NCBI GenBank assembly: GCA_040376005.1
Contig: JBEIRK010000003.1
Location: 1 to 49,747, forward strand
Length of the DNA: 49,747 nucleotides
Origin: JAGXTF01 sp040376005
Lineage (GTDB): Bacteria > Bacteroidota > Bacteroidia > NS11-12g > UBA955
Direction of reading: 5' to 3'
Shown here: in pieces, positions 8,635 through 15,824 of the stretch
Position numbering within the stretch: the first letter of the stretch is position 1
How the letters are laid out: each line of letters opens with the position of its first letter
The notes under the pieces: generated by a model
Seen by the model: the letters and a program-made list of their open reading frames with translations, nothing else
The model's database searches: none
Told to the model about the DNA's origin: nothing
Position numbers and translations under genes: made by a program

Positions 8635-8836
8635 ACTGGCGATTTTGCTGATACACTTGTATCAGGGTGCTATTTCGCCCTTGTTTCCTGGCAGTTGTAG
8701 ATATACGCCAACCTGCAGTCAATATGGGGTAGAGGCATTTCAGAAATATGGATTTTTTAAGGCATTTCGCCTCACCGCCAAGCGGTTTGCAAGTTGCCAC
8801 CCTTGGGGTGGACACGGGCATGATCCAGTTCCTTGA
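8615..8836 (+). CDS. yidD: Membrane protein insertion efficiency factor YidD
   Basis: A 73-residue protein with the hallmark YQGAISPLFPGSCRYTPTCS segment (three Cys in the family pattern) and a C-terminal CHPWGGHGHDPVP. YidD is a small inner-membrane-associated protein that promotes YidC-dependent insertion. I take the ATG at 8615 (MKGLLNRLAILLI), which overlaps the rnpA 3' end; an in-frame ATG at 8588 would add nine unlikely residues. It is the last gene before a long non-coding stretch. Confidence 0.94.
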   Translation: MKGLLNRLAILLIHLYQGAISPLFPGSCRYTPTCSQYGVEAFQKYGFFKAFRLTAKRFASCHPWGGHGHDPVP

Positions 8837-9453
8837 TGAGTTGAGAGTTAGGAGTGGCGAGGCTTGCCACGAGGCGTTGCAGCGAGGCCGTGCTCGCCGT
8901 ATTACTCGCGGTTCACCTCGCGATTAGGAGTGAAGAGTTGATATCGCGTTCACCCTTTGAGCTTAACGCATCTGCAACGAAATCTAATTCGTGTTAATTT
9001 GAGACAATCGGTTGTTTAAATAAACCGCTACCAGTTTCCGTTATGTTTCGGGCACATACGATATCGTAGAGACGCGATGCCTCACGTCTCAGGAGCCCCC
9101 GGGCTCCCCTGGTTCAGTCTTTGTCGCGAGGCTTTGCTCGCGATGAGACCAACCAGTTCATGATAGAGTTAGGAGTTAGAAGTTAGGAGTGAAGAGTTTG
9201 TCCATGCCTGAATAACGTTGACCGTTTCGTAACACCAACGAAATAGAATGCCTTGCCCTGTAGGGGCACACACAGCCTTAGGCGGCGCCTGCGGTGAATG
9301 GTACAAGGAAGTTCAGTTTGGCGGATATTTTGCGGTTGAGCAAAATATCCGCCAAACCCCAACACAAGACAAATAGAACATAAGACCAACCCCTACACCG
9401 AACCCAATCCTCCATATTTCCCCATTTCTCTTTGTTTTCCCATTGTTTTTTAC
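8837..9453. repeat. Gene-free intergenic region packed with inverted repeats
   Basis: About 610 nt without a credible gene. Inverted repeats include 8854-8870 (GTGGC/GCCAC), 8882-8897 (GCGAG/CTCGC), 9069-9090 (GAGACG/CGTCTC), 9092-9107 (GGAGCCC/GGGCTCC, 2-nt loop), 9124-9143 (TCGCGAG/CTCGCGA, 6-nt loop), 9254-9268 (TGCCC/GGGGCA) and a 17-bp perfect stem at 9317-9356. A direct repeat TTAGGAGTGAAGAGTT occurs at 8924-8939 and 9183-9198, with further GAGTTAGGAGT fragments around 8843 and 9165-9190. It resembles the dispersed palindromic intergenic repeats of Bacteroidota. Whether it is transcribed is unknown. Confidence 0.75.
9317..9356. repeat. Perfect 17-bp inverted repeat with 6-nt loop
   Basis: The left arm at 9317-9333 (TTTGGCGGATATTTTGC) and the right arm at 9340-9356 are exact reverse complements around the loop GGTTGA. 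No T-tract follows on either strand, so it is not a standard intrinsic terminator. It could be a mobile palindromic repeat, a transcript-stabilising hairpin or a protein-binding site. Confidence 0.9.
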
Positions 9454-9461
9454 TATCTTTG
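9431..9461 (+). promoter_or_regulatory. Promoter of the rpsF-rpsR-rplI operon
   Basis: TTTG at 9431-9434 (-33) and TATCTTTG at 9454-9461 (-7) are 19 nt apart, the textbook Bacteroidota arrangement. The start codon of rpsF is 30 nt downstream. The sequence TATCTTTGCAGCCCC and the A-run after it are shared with the rpmH promoter. Confidence 0.75.
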
Positions 9462-9491
9462 CAGCCCCAAAAAAATTAGCCTCACTGAAAT

Positions 9492-9902
9492 ATGAACACA
9501 CATCAGTACGAGACTGTGATTGTTTTAACACCCGTGCTCTCTGAGCAGCAGATGAAAGATGCTGTTGCAAGCTACAGAGAGTTGATCACAGCAAATGGCG
9601 GTAGTATGGTCCACGAAGAAAACTGGGGCCTTACAAAACTAGCTTACCCCATTCAAAAAAAAGGTACGGGATTTTATCACCTGTTTGAATTCAAAGCCGA
9701 TCCAGGTTTTATCAAACAGTTTGAACTCATCTTCAGACGTGATGAACGCATCTTGCGTTACCTCACCGTTCGTTTGGACAAGGATGCAGTTGAGTACAAC
9801 TTAAAGCGCCGCAACGGTGAAATCGCAGCCAACAAGGTTGAACGCGAAGCAGCTGCTGCAAAAGCGAAATTGAAAATTGAAGAGGAGGAACTCGAAGCAT
9901 GA
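9492..9902 (+). CDS. rpsF: 30S ribosomal protein bS6
   Basis: A 136-residue protein with the bS6 fold signature: YETVIVLTPVLSEQQMKDAV at the start, WGLTKLAYPIQKKGTGFYHL in the middle and FRRDERILRYLTVRLDK near the end. It sits on the 30S platform beside bS18. The tail is longer than the E. coli core and ends in an acidic stretch (IEEEELEA). The codons for this stretch contain an AGGAGG that can act as the Shine-Dalgarno for rpsR. Its stop overlaps the rpsR start by 4 nt (ATGA). Confidence 0.97.
   Translation: MNTHQYETVIVLTPVLSEQQMKDAVASYRELITANGGSMVHEENWGLTKLAYPIQKKGTGFYHLFEFKADPGFIKQFELIFRRDERILRYLTVRLDKDAVEYNLKRRNGEIAANKVEREAAAAKAKLKIEEEELEA
9883..9888 (+). promoter_or_regulatory. Perfect Shine-Dalgarno (AGGAGG) for rpsR
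   Basis: AGGAGG lies inside the last codons of rpsF, 10 nt before the rpsR ATG. SDs are scarce at other starts in this window. Strong SDs upstream of rpsR are known in several Bacteroidota classes and are proposed to allow bS18 autoregulation, because bS18, bS6 and bS21 sequester the anti-SD of these ribosomes. Confidence 0.7.
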
Positions 9903-10162
9903 GCAAAGAAGTGAATTTTATCTTCAACCAAACACCACAGGTGTTGCAGAAGAAGAAGTACTGCCGCTTTAAAAAGCATGGCATTAAGTACATCGATTAC
10001 AAAGACAAAGAGTTTTTGTTGAAGTTCGTGAACGACCAAGGTAAAATCTTACCACGTCGTATCACCGGTACCTCACTGAAATATCAGCGTAAAGTTACAC
10101 AAGCAGTGAAACGTGCACGTCACTTGGCGCTTATGCCTTTCGTTGCTGATGGTTTGAAATAA
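9899..10162 (+). CDS. rpsR: 30S ribosomal protein bS18
   Basis: An 87-residue protein with the bS18 core (KKKYCRFKKHGIKYIDYKD, LLKFVNDQGKILPRRITGTS, LKYQRKVTQAVKRARHLALM). It partners bS6 on the 30S platform near the 3' end of 16S rRNA. The ATG at 9899 overlaps the rpsF stop (ATGA) and follows a perfect SD, which is unusual in this phylum. Translational coupling to rpsF is likely. Confidence 0.98.
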   Translation: MSKEVNFIFNQTPQVLQKKKYCRFKKHGIKYIDYKDKEFLLKFVNDQGKILPRRITGTSLKYQRKVTQAVKRARHLALMPFVADGLK

Positions 10163-10167
10163 TTGTA

Positions 10168-10173
10168 AAGGAG
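10168..10173 (+). promoter_or_regulatory. Shine-Dalgarno (AAGGAG) for rplI
   Basis: AAGGAG in the 21-nt gap between rpsR and rplI, 10 nt before the rplI ATG; this is the same spacing as the rpsR SD. Confidence 0.6.
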
Positions 10174-10183
10174 AAATTGAATC

Positions 10184-10630
10184 ATGAAAATTATTCTAAC
10201 ACAAGACATTAAAAACCTAGGTCACAAAGATGACGTGGTAACTGTGAAAAGCGGATATGGCCGTAACTACCTTATCCCACAAGGAAAAGCGAAGTTGGCT
10301 ACCGAAGGAGCTCTTAAAATGTTGGCCGAAGACATCCGCCAGCGTGAGTTCAAACTTGAAAAAATTAAGAAAGACGCAACAGAAATGGCTGCTAAGTTGG
10401 ATGGTATCGAAATTACCATCTCTGCAAAAGCAGGTGCTTCTGGAAAAATCTTCGGTTCGGTTACGAACCTGCAGATTGCAAATGCACTGAAAGAAAAAGG
10501 CTACGATGTTGATCGCCGCGTTATCGCTGTGGACGATATCAAAAATATTGGCTCATATACCGCTGATATCAACCTTTTCAAAGAAGTGAAAGCAACTGTA
10601 AAATTGGAAGTTGTGGCTTCTGCCAGCTAA
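10184..10630 (+). CDS. rplI: 50S ribosomal protein bL9
   Basis: A 148-residue protein with the N-terminal rRNA-binding domain (MKIILTQDIKNLGHKDDVV, then GYGRNYLIPQGKA at about 24-36). A long connecting helix (LAEDIRQREFKLEKIKKDA) and a C-terminal domain (GKIFGSVTNLQIANALKEKG) follow. The length is typical. It is the last gene of the rpsF-rpsR-rplI operon and is followed by a strong intrinsic terminator. Confidence 0.98.
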   Translation: MKIILTQDIKNLGHKDDVVTVKSGYGRNYLIPQGKAKLATEGALKMLAEDIRQREFKLEKIKKDATEMAAKLDGIEITISAKAGASGKIFGSVTNLQIANALKEKGYDVDRRVIAVDDIKNIGSYTADINLFKEVKATVKLEVVASAS

Positions 10631-10652
10631 TTCCAATTGAGATGTTAAAAAG

Positions 10653-10678
10653 AAAGGCCGCATTTGCGGCCTTTTTTT
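10653..10678 (+). terminator. Intrinsic terminator after rplI
   Basis: A 10-bp perfect stem AAAGGCCGCA/TGCGGCCTTT with a 2-nt central gap, running into a continuous T-tract. It separates the ribosomal operon from the RND gene promoter 34 nt downstream. Confidence 0.93.
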
Positions 10679-10711
10679 ATGCTCGAAACTTAGTATTTCC
10701 CATACCTTAGG

Positions 10712-10719
10712 TATCTTTG
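10712..10719 (+). promoter_or_regulatory. -7 promoter element (TATCTTTG) for the RND exporter gene
   Basis: Perfect TAnnTTTG 9 nt before the ATG at 10729. The TTG inside this element (10717) is in frame with the gene and could be mistaken for the start codon. Confidence 0.6.
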
Positions 10720-10728
10720 CGCCATACT

Positions 10729-13077
10729 ATGTGGGACAGGATTGGTACCTTTATCCTTAAGAATCGACTGATTTTTATAATCTCTCTCGGTGTATATGCA
10801 CTCGCAGCCTCATGGTTCGCTACCCGTGCAGAACTCGCCTATGATATGCAAAAGCTTGTGCCGGCTGATGATCCGGATTACAAAGTGTATGTAGATTTTA
10901 AGAAAACCTTCGGCGAAGATGGCAATAAACTCGCCATCGGTTTTAAAAGTAAAGACCTCTTTAAACTGGGGCTCTTCCAAGACTTCTATAAGCTTTCAGC
11001 TGAATTGGCCGCTGTGCACGGGGTTACAGAGGTAATCTCACCCGCCCGTCTCTATAACCTCACTATCGATACCAACGATAAGTTCCAAACCGGGTTGATG
11101 CTCAATGCGCCCCCGAAAACACAAGAGGAACTGGACAGCATCGCCGAAATCTTTAGCAGCCTGCGTTTCTACCATGGCCTGCTCTATAACGATACCAGCA
11201 ACGTAGCGCTGACCATCATTGGACTGAACGATTCTGTGCTCAATACCAATGACCGCAATATCCTGATTCCCCGCATACAAGAGATTTGTGACGCCTTTGG
11301 TACCAAACACAAATTGGAAATGCACTACTCCGGATTGCCTTTTATCCGCACAGAATACGCAACCAATGTCCGCCGCGAAATTGTACTCTTTACCATTGTC
11401 GCCTTCTTTGTTACTGGCCTGCTCATTCTCGCCTTCTTTAGAAGTATTAGTACCCTGCTTATTTCCCTGCTCTTTATCGTTATTGGTGTACTGACTATGC
11501 TCGCTGTTACCGCAGCACTAGGGTTTAAACTCACCATCCTTACCGGTATTTTGCCGCCTGTACTCGTCGTCGTCGGGGTCCAAAACACCATATATATCAT
11601 TAATAAATACCACGAAGAATACCGCAAGCACGGAAATAAGGCCCGCGCATTGCAACGTATTATCGGCCGTATTGGTGTGGCTACCTTCCTGATTAACTTC
11701 ACCACCGCCATTGGTTTCGGTACCTTCTATTTCACCAAAACCATGATTTTGGAGCAGTTCGGTATCGTAGCGTTTATCACCATTAACATCGTATTTTTTG
11801 TCAATATCATTGGCATTCCTGTGCTCTACAGCTTTTTGCCAACACCTTCAGATAAACAAACCCAGCATCTTGAAAACAAGAATGTACAGAACTTCTTGAG
11901 CTGGGTGAAATTCCACGCATTCAACCACAAACGCCGTATCTATTTCTGGACCATTGCCGCATCTGTGATGGGTGGGGTTTATATCGTGAAACTCAAACCC
12001 TTGAGCTATATGGTAGATGATATTCCGCACAGTTCCAAGGTCTATCGGGATTTAGAGTTTTTCCAAAACAACTTCAGAGGGGTGATGCCATTTGAGGTAT
12101 TGGTAACTACAAATGAACCCGGATACGCAGGCGAACCGGAAGCCATCATCAAGGTAAATAGTTTTCAGAAGCAAATGCGCAGGTTTACCGAGCTTTCAAA
12201 GCCTATGTCCATCGCCGAGGTGGTGAGCTGGGGCAATCAGGCGGTAAATGAGGGTGATGCAGCCCAATACCGTGTGCCAAGTGTATTGGATCTGGCCAAT
12301 TTACAAGGGTATTTCCCAGACAAAAAGCCGGGGGCCAAACGCAGCATCATTGAGGGTATGATTGACAGTACCAAAACCAAAATGCGCATTAGCTATCAAA
12401 TGCGCGATGTGGGCTCGGTGGCTATGGATACCCTTATTAACGATGTAAAACAACTGTCGGAGAATATTTTTCCTAAGGACAAATACAAGGTTGACATTAC
12501 AGGAACTTCGGCCATTTTCTTAAAAGGAAATACCTATTTGTACGGTTCGTTGGTGCAAAGCACACTGTGGGCCTTGCTTATCATCTCTCTTACCATGGGG
12601 CTCATGTTCCCTTCGATTAAGATGATACTGATTTCTGTAATTCCGAATATTTTACCCTTGCTCGTTACAGGCGGCTTGATGGGGTATTTCCATGTTCCAC
12701 TAAAGCCGAGTACCATTCTGGTCTTTAGTATCGCATTTGGAATTACAGTTGATGCCACCATTCACTTTATGTCTTCTTTCAGGCGACACCTATTGCATAG
12801 CAATATCGCCCTGCGAGAAGCACTAAGCCATACCATTATGGAAGTAGGGTTGAGCATGATTTATACCGTAGTAGCGCTGTTTGCGGGCTTCTTAATTTTC
12901 GTGTTCTCAGGTTTTCAAGGCACACAATCTTTAGGTTGGCTTACTGCAGTAACCCTGTTCACAGGTTTGGTTGCCAATCTATTCTTGCTTCCTGCATTAA
13001 TTCTCACTTTTGAAAAGAGTTTGAATCCAAAAGAAGAGCTGAAAGAGCAGGTGTTAGATTTGCCGGATGAGGATTAA
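10729..13077 (+). CDS. RND/MMPL superfamily exporter
   Basis: A 782-residue inner-membrane protein with a two-fold repeat: TM1 near residues 10-28, a periplasmic domain, then a cluster of five TM segments (about 220-380). A second TM follows at about 408-425, then a periplasmic domain and a second cluster (about 605-760). The RND-like TM4 segment of each half is visible (VVGVQNTIYIINKYHEEY and GITVDATIHFMSSFRRH). The layout fits MMPL/SSD-type exporters of lipids or hydrophobic compounds rather than tripartite drug pumps; no adaptor or outer-membrane channel gene is adjacent. Substrate unknown. I start at ATG 10729 (MWDRIGTFILKNR), because the upstream in-frame TTG is part of the promoter. Confidence 0.88.
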   Translation: MWDRIGTFILKNRLIFIISLGVYALAASWFATRAELAYDMQKLVPADDPDYKVYVDFKKTFGEDGNKLAIGFKSKDLFKLGLFQDFYKLSAELAAVHGVTEVISPARLYNLTIDTNDKFQTGLMLNAPPKTQEELDSIAEIFSSLRFYHGLLYNDTSNVALTIIGLNDSVLNTNDRNILIPRIQEICDAFGTKHKLEMHYSGLPFIRTEYATNVRREIVLFTIVAFFVTGLLILAFFRSISTLLISLLFIVIGVLTMLAVTAALGFKLTILTGILPPVLVVVGVQNTIYIINKYHEEYRKHGNKARALQRIIGRIGVATFLINFTTAIGFGTFYFTKTMILEQFGIVAFITINIVFFVNIIGIPVLYSFLPTPSDKQTQHLENKNVQNFLSWVKFHAFNHKRRIYFWTIAASVMGGVYIVKLKPLSYMVDDIPHSSKVYRDLEFFQNNFRGVMPFEVLVTTNEPGYAGEPEAIIKVNSFQKQMRRFTELSKPMSIAEVVSWGNQAVNEGDAAQYRVPSVLDLANLQGYFPDKKPGAKRSIIEGMIDSTKTKMRISYQMRDVGSVAMDTLINDVKQLSENIFPKDKYKVDITGTSAIFLKGNTYLYGSLVQSTLWALLIISLTMGLMFPSIKMILISVIPNILPLLVTGGLMGYFHVPLKPSTILVFSIAFGITVDATIHFMSSFRRHLLHSNIALREALSHTIMEVGLSMIYTVVALFAGFLIFVFSGFQGTQSLGWLTAVTLFTGLVANLFLLPALILTFEKSLNPKEELKEQVLDLPDED

Positions 13078-13101
13078 TCGAGTGATTAAACCGCTATAAG
13101 C

Positions 13102-14067
13102 TTAGCCCCACATCAAATTACAGCCCCGCACATCGCTGAAATCAGCGCGTCCACGCACTTCAAAACTTCCATCAGGATGCAGTTTGCCCAAGTCATCGGA
13201 GGCAATGAAAGCACAGGAATACAAGTTGCCTAGATCTGTTATACAGATTCGCCCTGTTTTGCCCATAGGCAGTTCACATCCCGGGTCACTGGGGTCAGTA
13301 ATTGTTATCCGCATCCATGGCGGGCAATTGAACACACCCGTGCCTTTAGAATAGGCTTGAGACATCAGTTCGGTCATGCCGTATTCACTGTGTATCATTT
13401 GCATCCCAAAGCTACCCGTGAGTATTTGGTGTACCTCTTCCCGAATCATTTCCTTTCTTCGGCCTTTCATGCCACCCGTTTCCATGACAATAGAACCCTC
13501 AGGAAATGGTATCGTCCCGAGTTCTGCCATTTCCAACAAGGCAAAGGTTACCCCGAGCAGAAATACAGGCTTAGTGCTTGCTTCAATGTGTTTTTTAGCT
13601 AGCTGTATGTCTGTGGTAGAAAAACTGTGAGCTGCTGCTTTTTTTAGGAGTTTTTCAGCCATGTATACCAGCGAGGAATCAGGACGGTCCATGTATCCAG
13701 GGAGCAAGGCAATGAAGTGGAATTGCGAGGCTTCACCGTAAAATCGGTTGAAAATGTCCTCGAAAAGGGCCTCGTACCATGCAGGAAAGGGAACAAAATG
13801 CTGCGATTCACCGGTCCCAGTGGTGCTGCTGCTTTTGAAACATTTTTCATCGGCTTGGGCGTCCCAACTGCGCAACTCATGGGTTTTAAAAAAGGAAACA
13901 GGGAGAAAGGGAATCAATGGGCTCTGCCTGCCATTGTCATTGATTTGTAGCCATTCCTGATATACAGAACAATTCACTGCTTGAAAATCAAATATTTTAC
14001 GCGCCAATGCGTTAAATTTGTCATCCGTGCAGCGCAGTATTTCAGTTTCAATTTCGGTGAGCCTCAT
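13102..14067 (-). CDS. LuxE/PaaK-family acyl-adenylating (acyl-protein synthetase-like) enzyme
   Basis: A 321-residue protein related to LuxE and the phenylacetate-CoA ligase group of adenylating enzymes. The phosphate-binding loop SSSTTGTGESQ, the central HSEYGMTELMSQAYS (A5-like motif) and the C-terminal GRADFSDVRGCNLMW are visible. Such enzymes activate a carboxylate with ATP and pass it to a thiol. No luxC, luxD or acyl-carrier gene is near, so the substrate cannot be named. In Bacteroidota similar genes can sit in surface-glycan contexts. I choose ATG 14067; the -7 element at 14110-14117 leaves about a 40-nt leader. The 5' end overlaps the divergent lipoprotein gene. It converges on the RND gene with a 24-nt gap. 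Confidence 0.8.
   Translation of the reverse strand: MRLTEIETEILRCTDDKFNALARKIFDFQAVNCSVYQEWLQINDNGRQSPLIPFLPVSFFKTHELRSWDAQADEKCFKSSSTTGTGESQHFVPFPAWYEALFEDIFNRFYGEASQFHFIALLPGYMDRPDSSLVYMAEKLLKKAAAHSFSTTDIQLAKKHIEASTKPVFLLGVTFALLEMAELGTIPFPEGSIVMETGGMKGRRKEMIREEVHQILTGSFGMQMIHSEYGMTELMSQAYSKGTGVFNCPPWMRITITDPSDPGCELPMGKTGRICITDLGNLYSCAFIASDDLGKLHPDGSFEVRGRADFSDVRGCNLMWG
14013..14020 (+). promoter_or_regulatory. -7 promoter element (TAAATTTG) for the lipoprotein gene
   Basis: Perfect TAnnTTTG on the plus strand, 6 nt before the proposed GTG start (14027). It lies inside the coding region of the LuxE-like gene on the other strand. Confidence 0.45.
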
Positions 14068-14569
14068 AGCAGCTTTGTTCCTCTCAGGGTTTATGTCCTG
14101 TAAGGCCGACAAAAATAAGTTTTCTCCCGAACCTTTTTTGGAATTAAAAGGCGCTTATGTTTTTAATAATGGGTTGGATAAGGACAGTTTTGTTCTGGTA
14201 GAACTGAATTACCGGGACGGGGATGGAGATGTTGGGCTCAATCCGGGAGACACGCTGCCTCCGTTCGGATTCGGTCAGCCATATTATTACAACCTGTTGG
14301 TGTGGATGTATGAAAAGAAAAATGGAGAGTGGATTAAGCCGCTAAATCCCTTGTCGCCCGATAAGGATACCCTCAATTTCCATGAGAGAATCCAAAACAT
14401 CACCCCCTCGGGCTCTGTAAAATGGATACAAGGGAATTTGGACCTGCGCATTCCTGCAGAACCTTATTCGCTTAAGCCGGATACCATTCGATTGGAAATC
14501 CAGCTCTTAGACCGCAGCCTGAAGCGCAGCAACATCATTCGCACAGAGGAGATTTTTTTAAAACATTAA
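14027..14569 (+). CDS. Lipoprotein of unknown function
   Basis: About 180 residues with a lipoprotein signal peptide: a hydrophobic run SLIAALFLSGFMSC with Cys as the predicted lipidated residue. The mature part contains LNYRDGDGDVGLNPGDTLPP, an Asp/Gly-rich segment seen in a family of uncharacterised Bacteroidota lipoproteins. An aromatic stretch (FGQPYYYNLLVWMYE) and a beta-rich C-terminus (LDLRIPAEPYSLKPDTIRLE) follow. I do not recognise a functional domain. The start is ambiguous: GTG 14027 or GTG 14057, with no ATG before the lipobox. The TTG at 14018 is part of the promoter. The Skp/OmpH pair lies 80 nt downstream and has its own promoter. Confidence 0.75.
   Translation: MQRSISVSISVSLIAALFLSGFMSCKADKNKFSPEPFLELKGAYVFNNGLDKDSFVLVELNYRDGDGDVGLNPGDTLPPFGFGQPYYYNLLVWMYEKKNGEWIKPLNPLSPDKDTLNFHERIQNITPSGSVKWIQGNLDLRIPAEPYSLKPDTIRLEIQLLDRSLKRSNIIRTEEIFLKH
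14110..14117 (-). promoter_or_regulatory. -7 promoter element (TATTTTTG) for the LuxE-like gene
   Basis: Perfect TAnnTTTG on the minus strand, 42 nt upstream of ATG 14067, located inside the coding region of the divergent lipoprotein gene. Confidence 0.45.
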
Positions 14570-14609
14570 TATATAAAACGATGATTCCACCTTATTTTCG
14601 TCCCGTATT

Positions 14610-14617
14610 TAGTTTTG
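14610..14617 (+). promoter_or_regulatory. -7 promoter element (TAGTTTTG) for the Skp/OmpH pair
   Basis: Perfect TAnnTTTG 31 nt upstream of the first Skp/OmpH ATG at 14649. Confidence 0.5.
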
Positions 14618-14648
14618 GCATATAGTTTGGAATAACATACACAAGACA

Positions 14649-15200
14649 ATGAAGAAATTAGCCATCTTGATCCTTGCAGCCATCGCGGCTCCCATTGCAT
14701 TGAATGCACAGAAATTGGGGTATATCGATTCAGATATCATTCTGAATAAAATGCCTGAATACAAGTCTGCCCAAAAACAGCTGGATGATCTTGCTGCAGA
14801 ATGGCAAACCAAAGCGGATGCCCTACAGGGTGAAGTAGATAAAATGTATGCAGATTACAAGGCTGAAGAGGTGCTGCTTACACAAGAACAAAAAAAACAA
14901 CGCGAAGAAGCAATTGTAAATAAAGAGAAAGAACTTTTCATCTATAGAGAAGCAAAATTTGGCGCTACTGGCGAATTATTTAAAAAACGCGAAGAGCTCA
15001 TTAAACCGATTCAGGACAAACTTTTTGAAGCCGTTCAAAAAGTAGCTAAGAATGAAGGTTTGGGCTTTATTTTCGATAAAGCGGGCGGAATTATGATGCT
15101 CTACGCCGACCCCAAATACGATAAAACATTTGAGGTTATGGAAGAATTAGGCATTCCCAATGACCAACAGCCTAAAGACCCGAACACAACACAAGACTAA
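14649..15200 (+). CDS. Skp/OmpH family periplasmic chaperone (first copy)
   Basis: A 183-residue protein: signal peptide (MKKLAILILAAIAAPIALNA, predicted cleavage after NA-Q), then the OmpH start KLGYIDSDIILNKMPEYKSA. A long charged helical hairpin (QEQKKQREEAIVNKEKELF) and a C-terminal beta strand (GLGFIFDKAGGIMMLYAD) follow. Skp proteins trimerise and hold unfolded outer-membrane proteins in the periplasm. A second copy starts 28 nt downstream, and Bacteroidota often have this tandem. In many relatives bamA lies immediately upstream; here it is replaced by a lipoprotein gene. Confidence 0.93.
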   Translation: MKKLAILILAAIAAPIALNAQKLGYIDSDIILNKMPEYKSAQKQLDDLAAEWQTKADALQGEVDKMYADYKAEEVLLTQEQKKQREEAIVNKEKELFIYREAKFGATGELFKKREELIKPIQDKLFEAVQKVAKNEGLGFIFDKAGGIMMLYADPKYDKTFEVMEELGIPNDQQPKDPNTTQD

Positions 15201-15228
15201 CACATAAAATCACGACACATACTCATTT

Positions 15229-15777
15229 ATGAAAAAAATCATCATCATGATGGTAGCTGTGCTTTGCATAGCACCCGCCCTTCAGGCTCAGAAAGCACAG
15301 AGAATTGCTTTTGTAAACACAAACAAAGTATTGGATACCTTGCCCCAAATGGACAGCGCCGAAGTGGCACTGAACAAAATTGCTGAAGGCTATCAGCAAG
15401 ACGCTATGGCCCGCCAAGATGAATTGAATCAACTGAATGCTGAAGTTGAAGCAGCGAAAAAAGATCCTGCGTTTTCAGCAGTAAAATTGGATTTGATGCA
15501 GCGCAGATTGCAAACCCTGTACGAAGATTATCAGTACTTCCAAAATGCTGTACAAGATGAAATGCAAAGAGATCGTGCAAAGCTTTTGAATCCTATAGTG
15601 GATGAAATAAAAGCTGCGGTTGCGCAAGTTGCCAAAACCAAAGGCTTTAGCCAAGTAATTGACAATAGCGCTGAAATTGTAATTTACAACGGTGTTACTA
15701 CCGATGATATTACTGCTGATGTAATCAAATACATGCTCGCGCCGAAACCCGCCGCCACTCCCGAACCAAAAAAATAA
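15229..15777 (+). CDS. Skp/OmpH family periplasmic chaperone (second copy)
   Basis: A 182-residue paralogue of the preceding gene: signal peptide (MKKIIIMMVAVLCIAPALQA), then QRIAFVNTNKVLDTLPQMDS, a helical arm (LNQLNAEVEAAKKDPAFSA) and GFSQVIDNSAEIVIYNG. It ends in a Pro/Ala/Lys tail. It is a likely outer-membrane protein chaperone, perhaps forming mixed oligomers with the first copy. It is followed directly by a strong terminator, so the pair forms one transcription unit. Confidence 0.93.
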   Translation: MKKIIIMMVAVLCIAPALQAQKAQRIAFVNTNKVLDTLPQMDSAEVALNKIAEGYQQDAMARQDELNQLNAEVEAAKKDPAFSAVKLDLMQRRLQTLYEDYQYFQNAVQDEMQRDRAKLLNPIVDEIKAAVAQVAKTKGFSQVIDNSAEIVIYNGVTTDDITADVIKYMLAPKPAATPEPKK

Positions 15778-15780
15778 TCA

Positions 15781-15810
15781 AAAAAGCCCCGCAAAAACGG
15801 GGCTTTTTTA
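15781..15810 (+). terminator. Intrinsic terminator after the Skp/OmpH pair
   Basis: Stem AAAAAAGCCCCG/CGGGGCTTTTTT around the loop CAAAAA; the GC core is perfect and the T-run is part of the stem. The A-rich/T-rich flanks could let it act in both directions. Confidence 0.93.
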
Positions 15811-15824
15811 TTTCTTTTGCCAAC

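Noticed and set aside
9183..9389. Short ORFs in the palindromic gap
   Set aside because: They run through inverted repeats and the direct repeat, with no family motif or start signal.
8837..9453. CRISPR array
   Set aside because: The repeats are palindromic, of different sequences, irregularly spaced and lack uniform spacers; no cas genes are present.
10717..10719. TTG as start of the RND exporter
   Set aside because: This TTG is part of the -7 promoter element TATCTTTG; the ATG at 10729 is the better start. The same reasoning rejects in-frame TTGs at 14018, 14112, 24284 and 41563.
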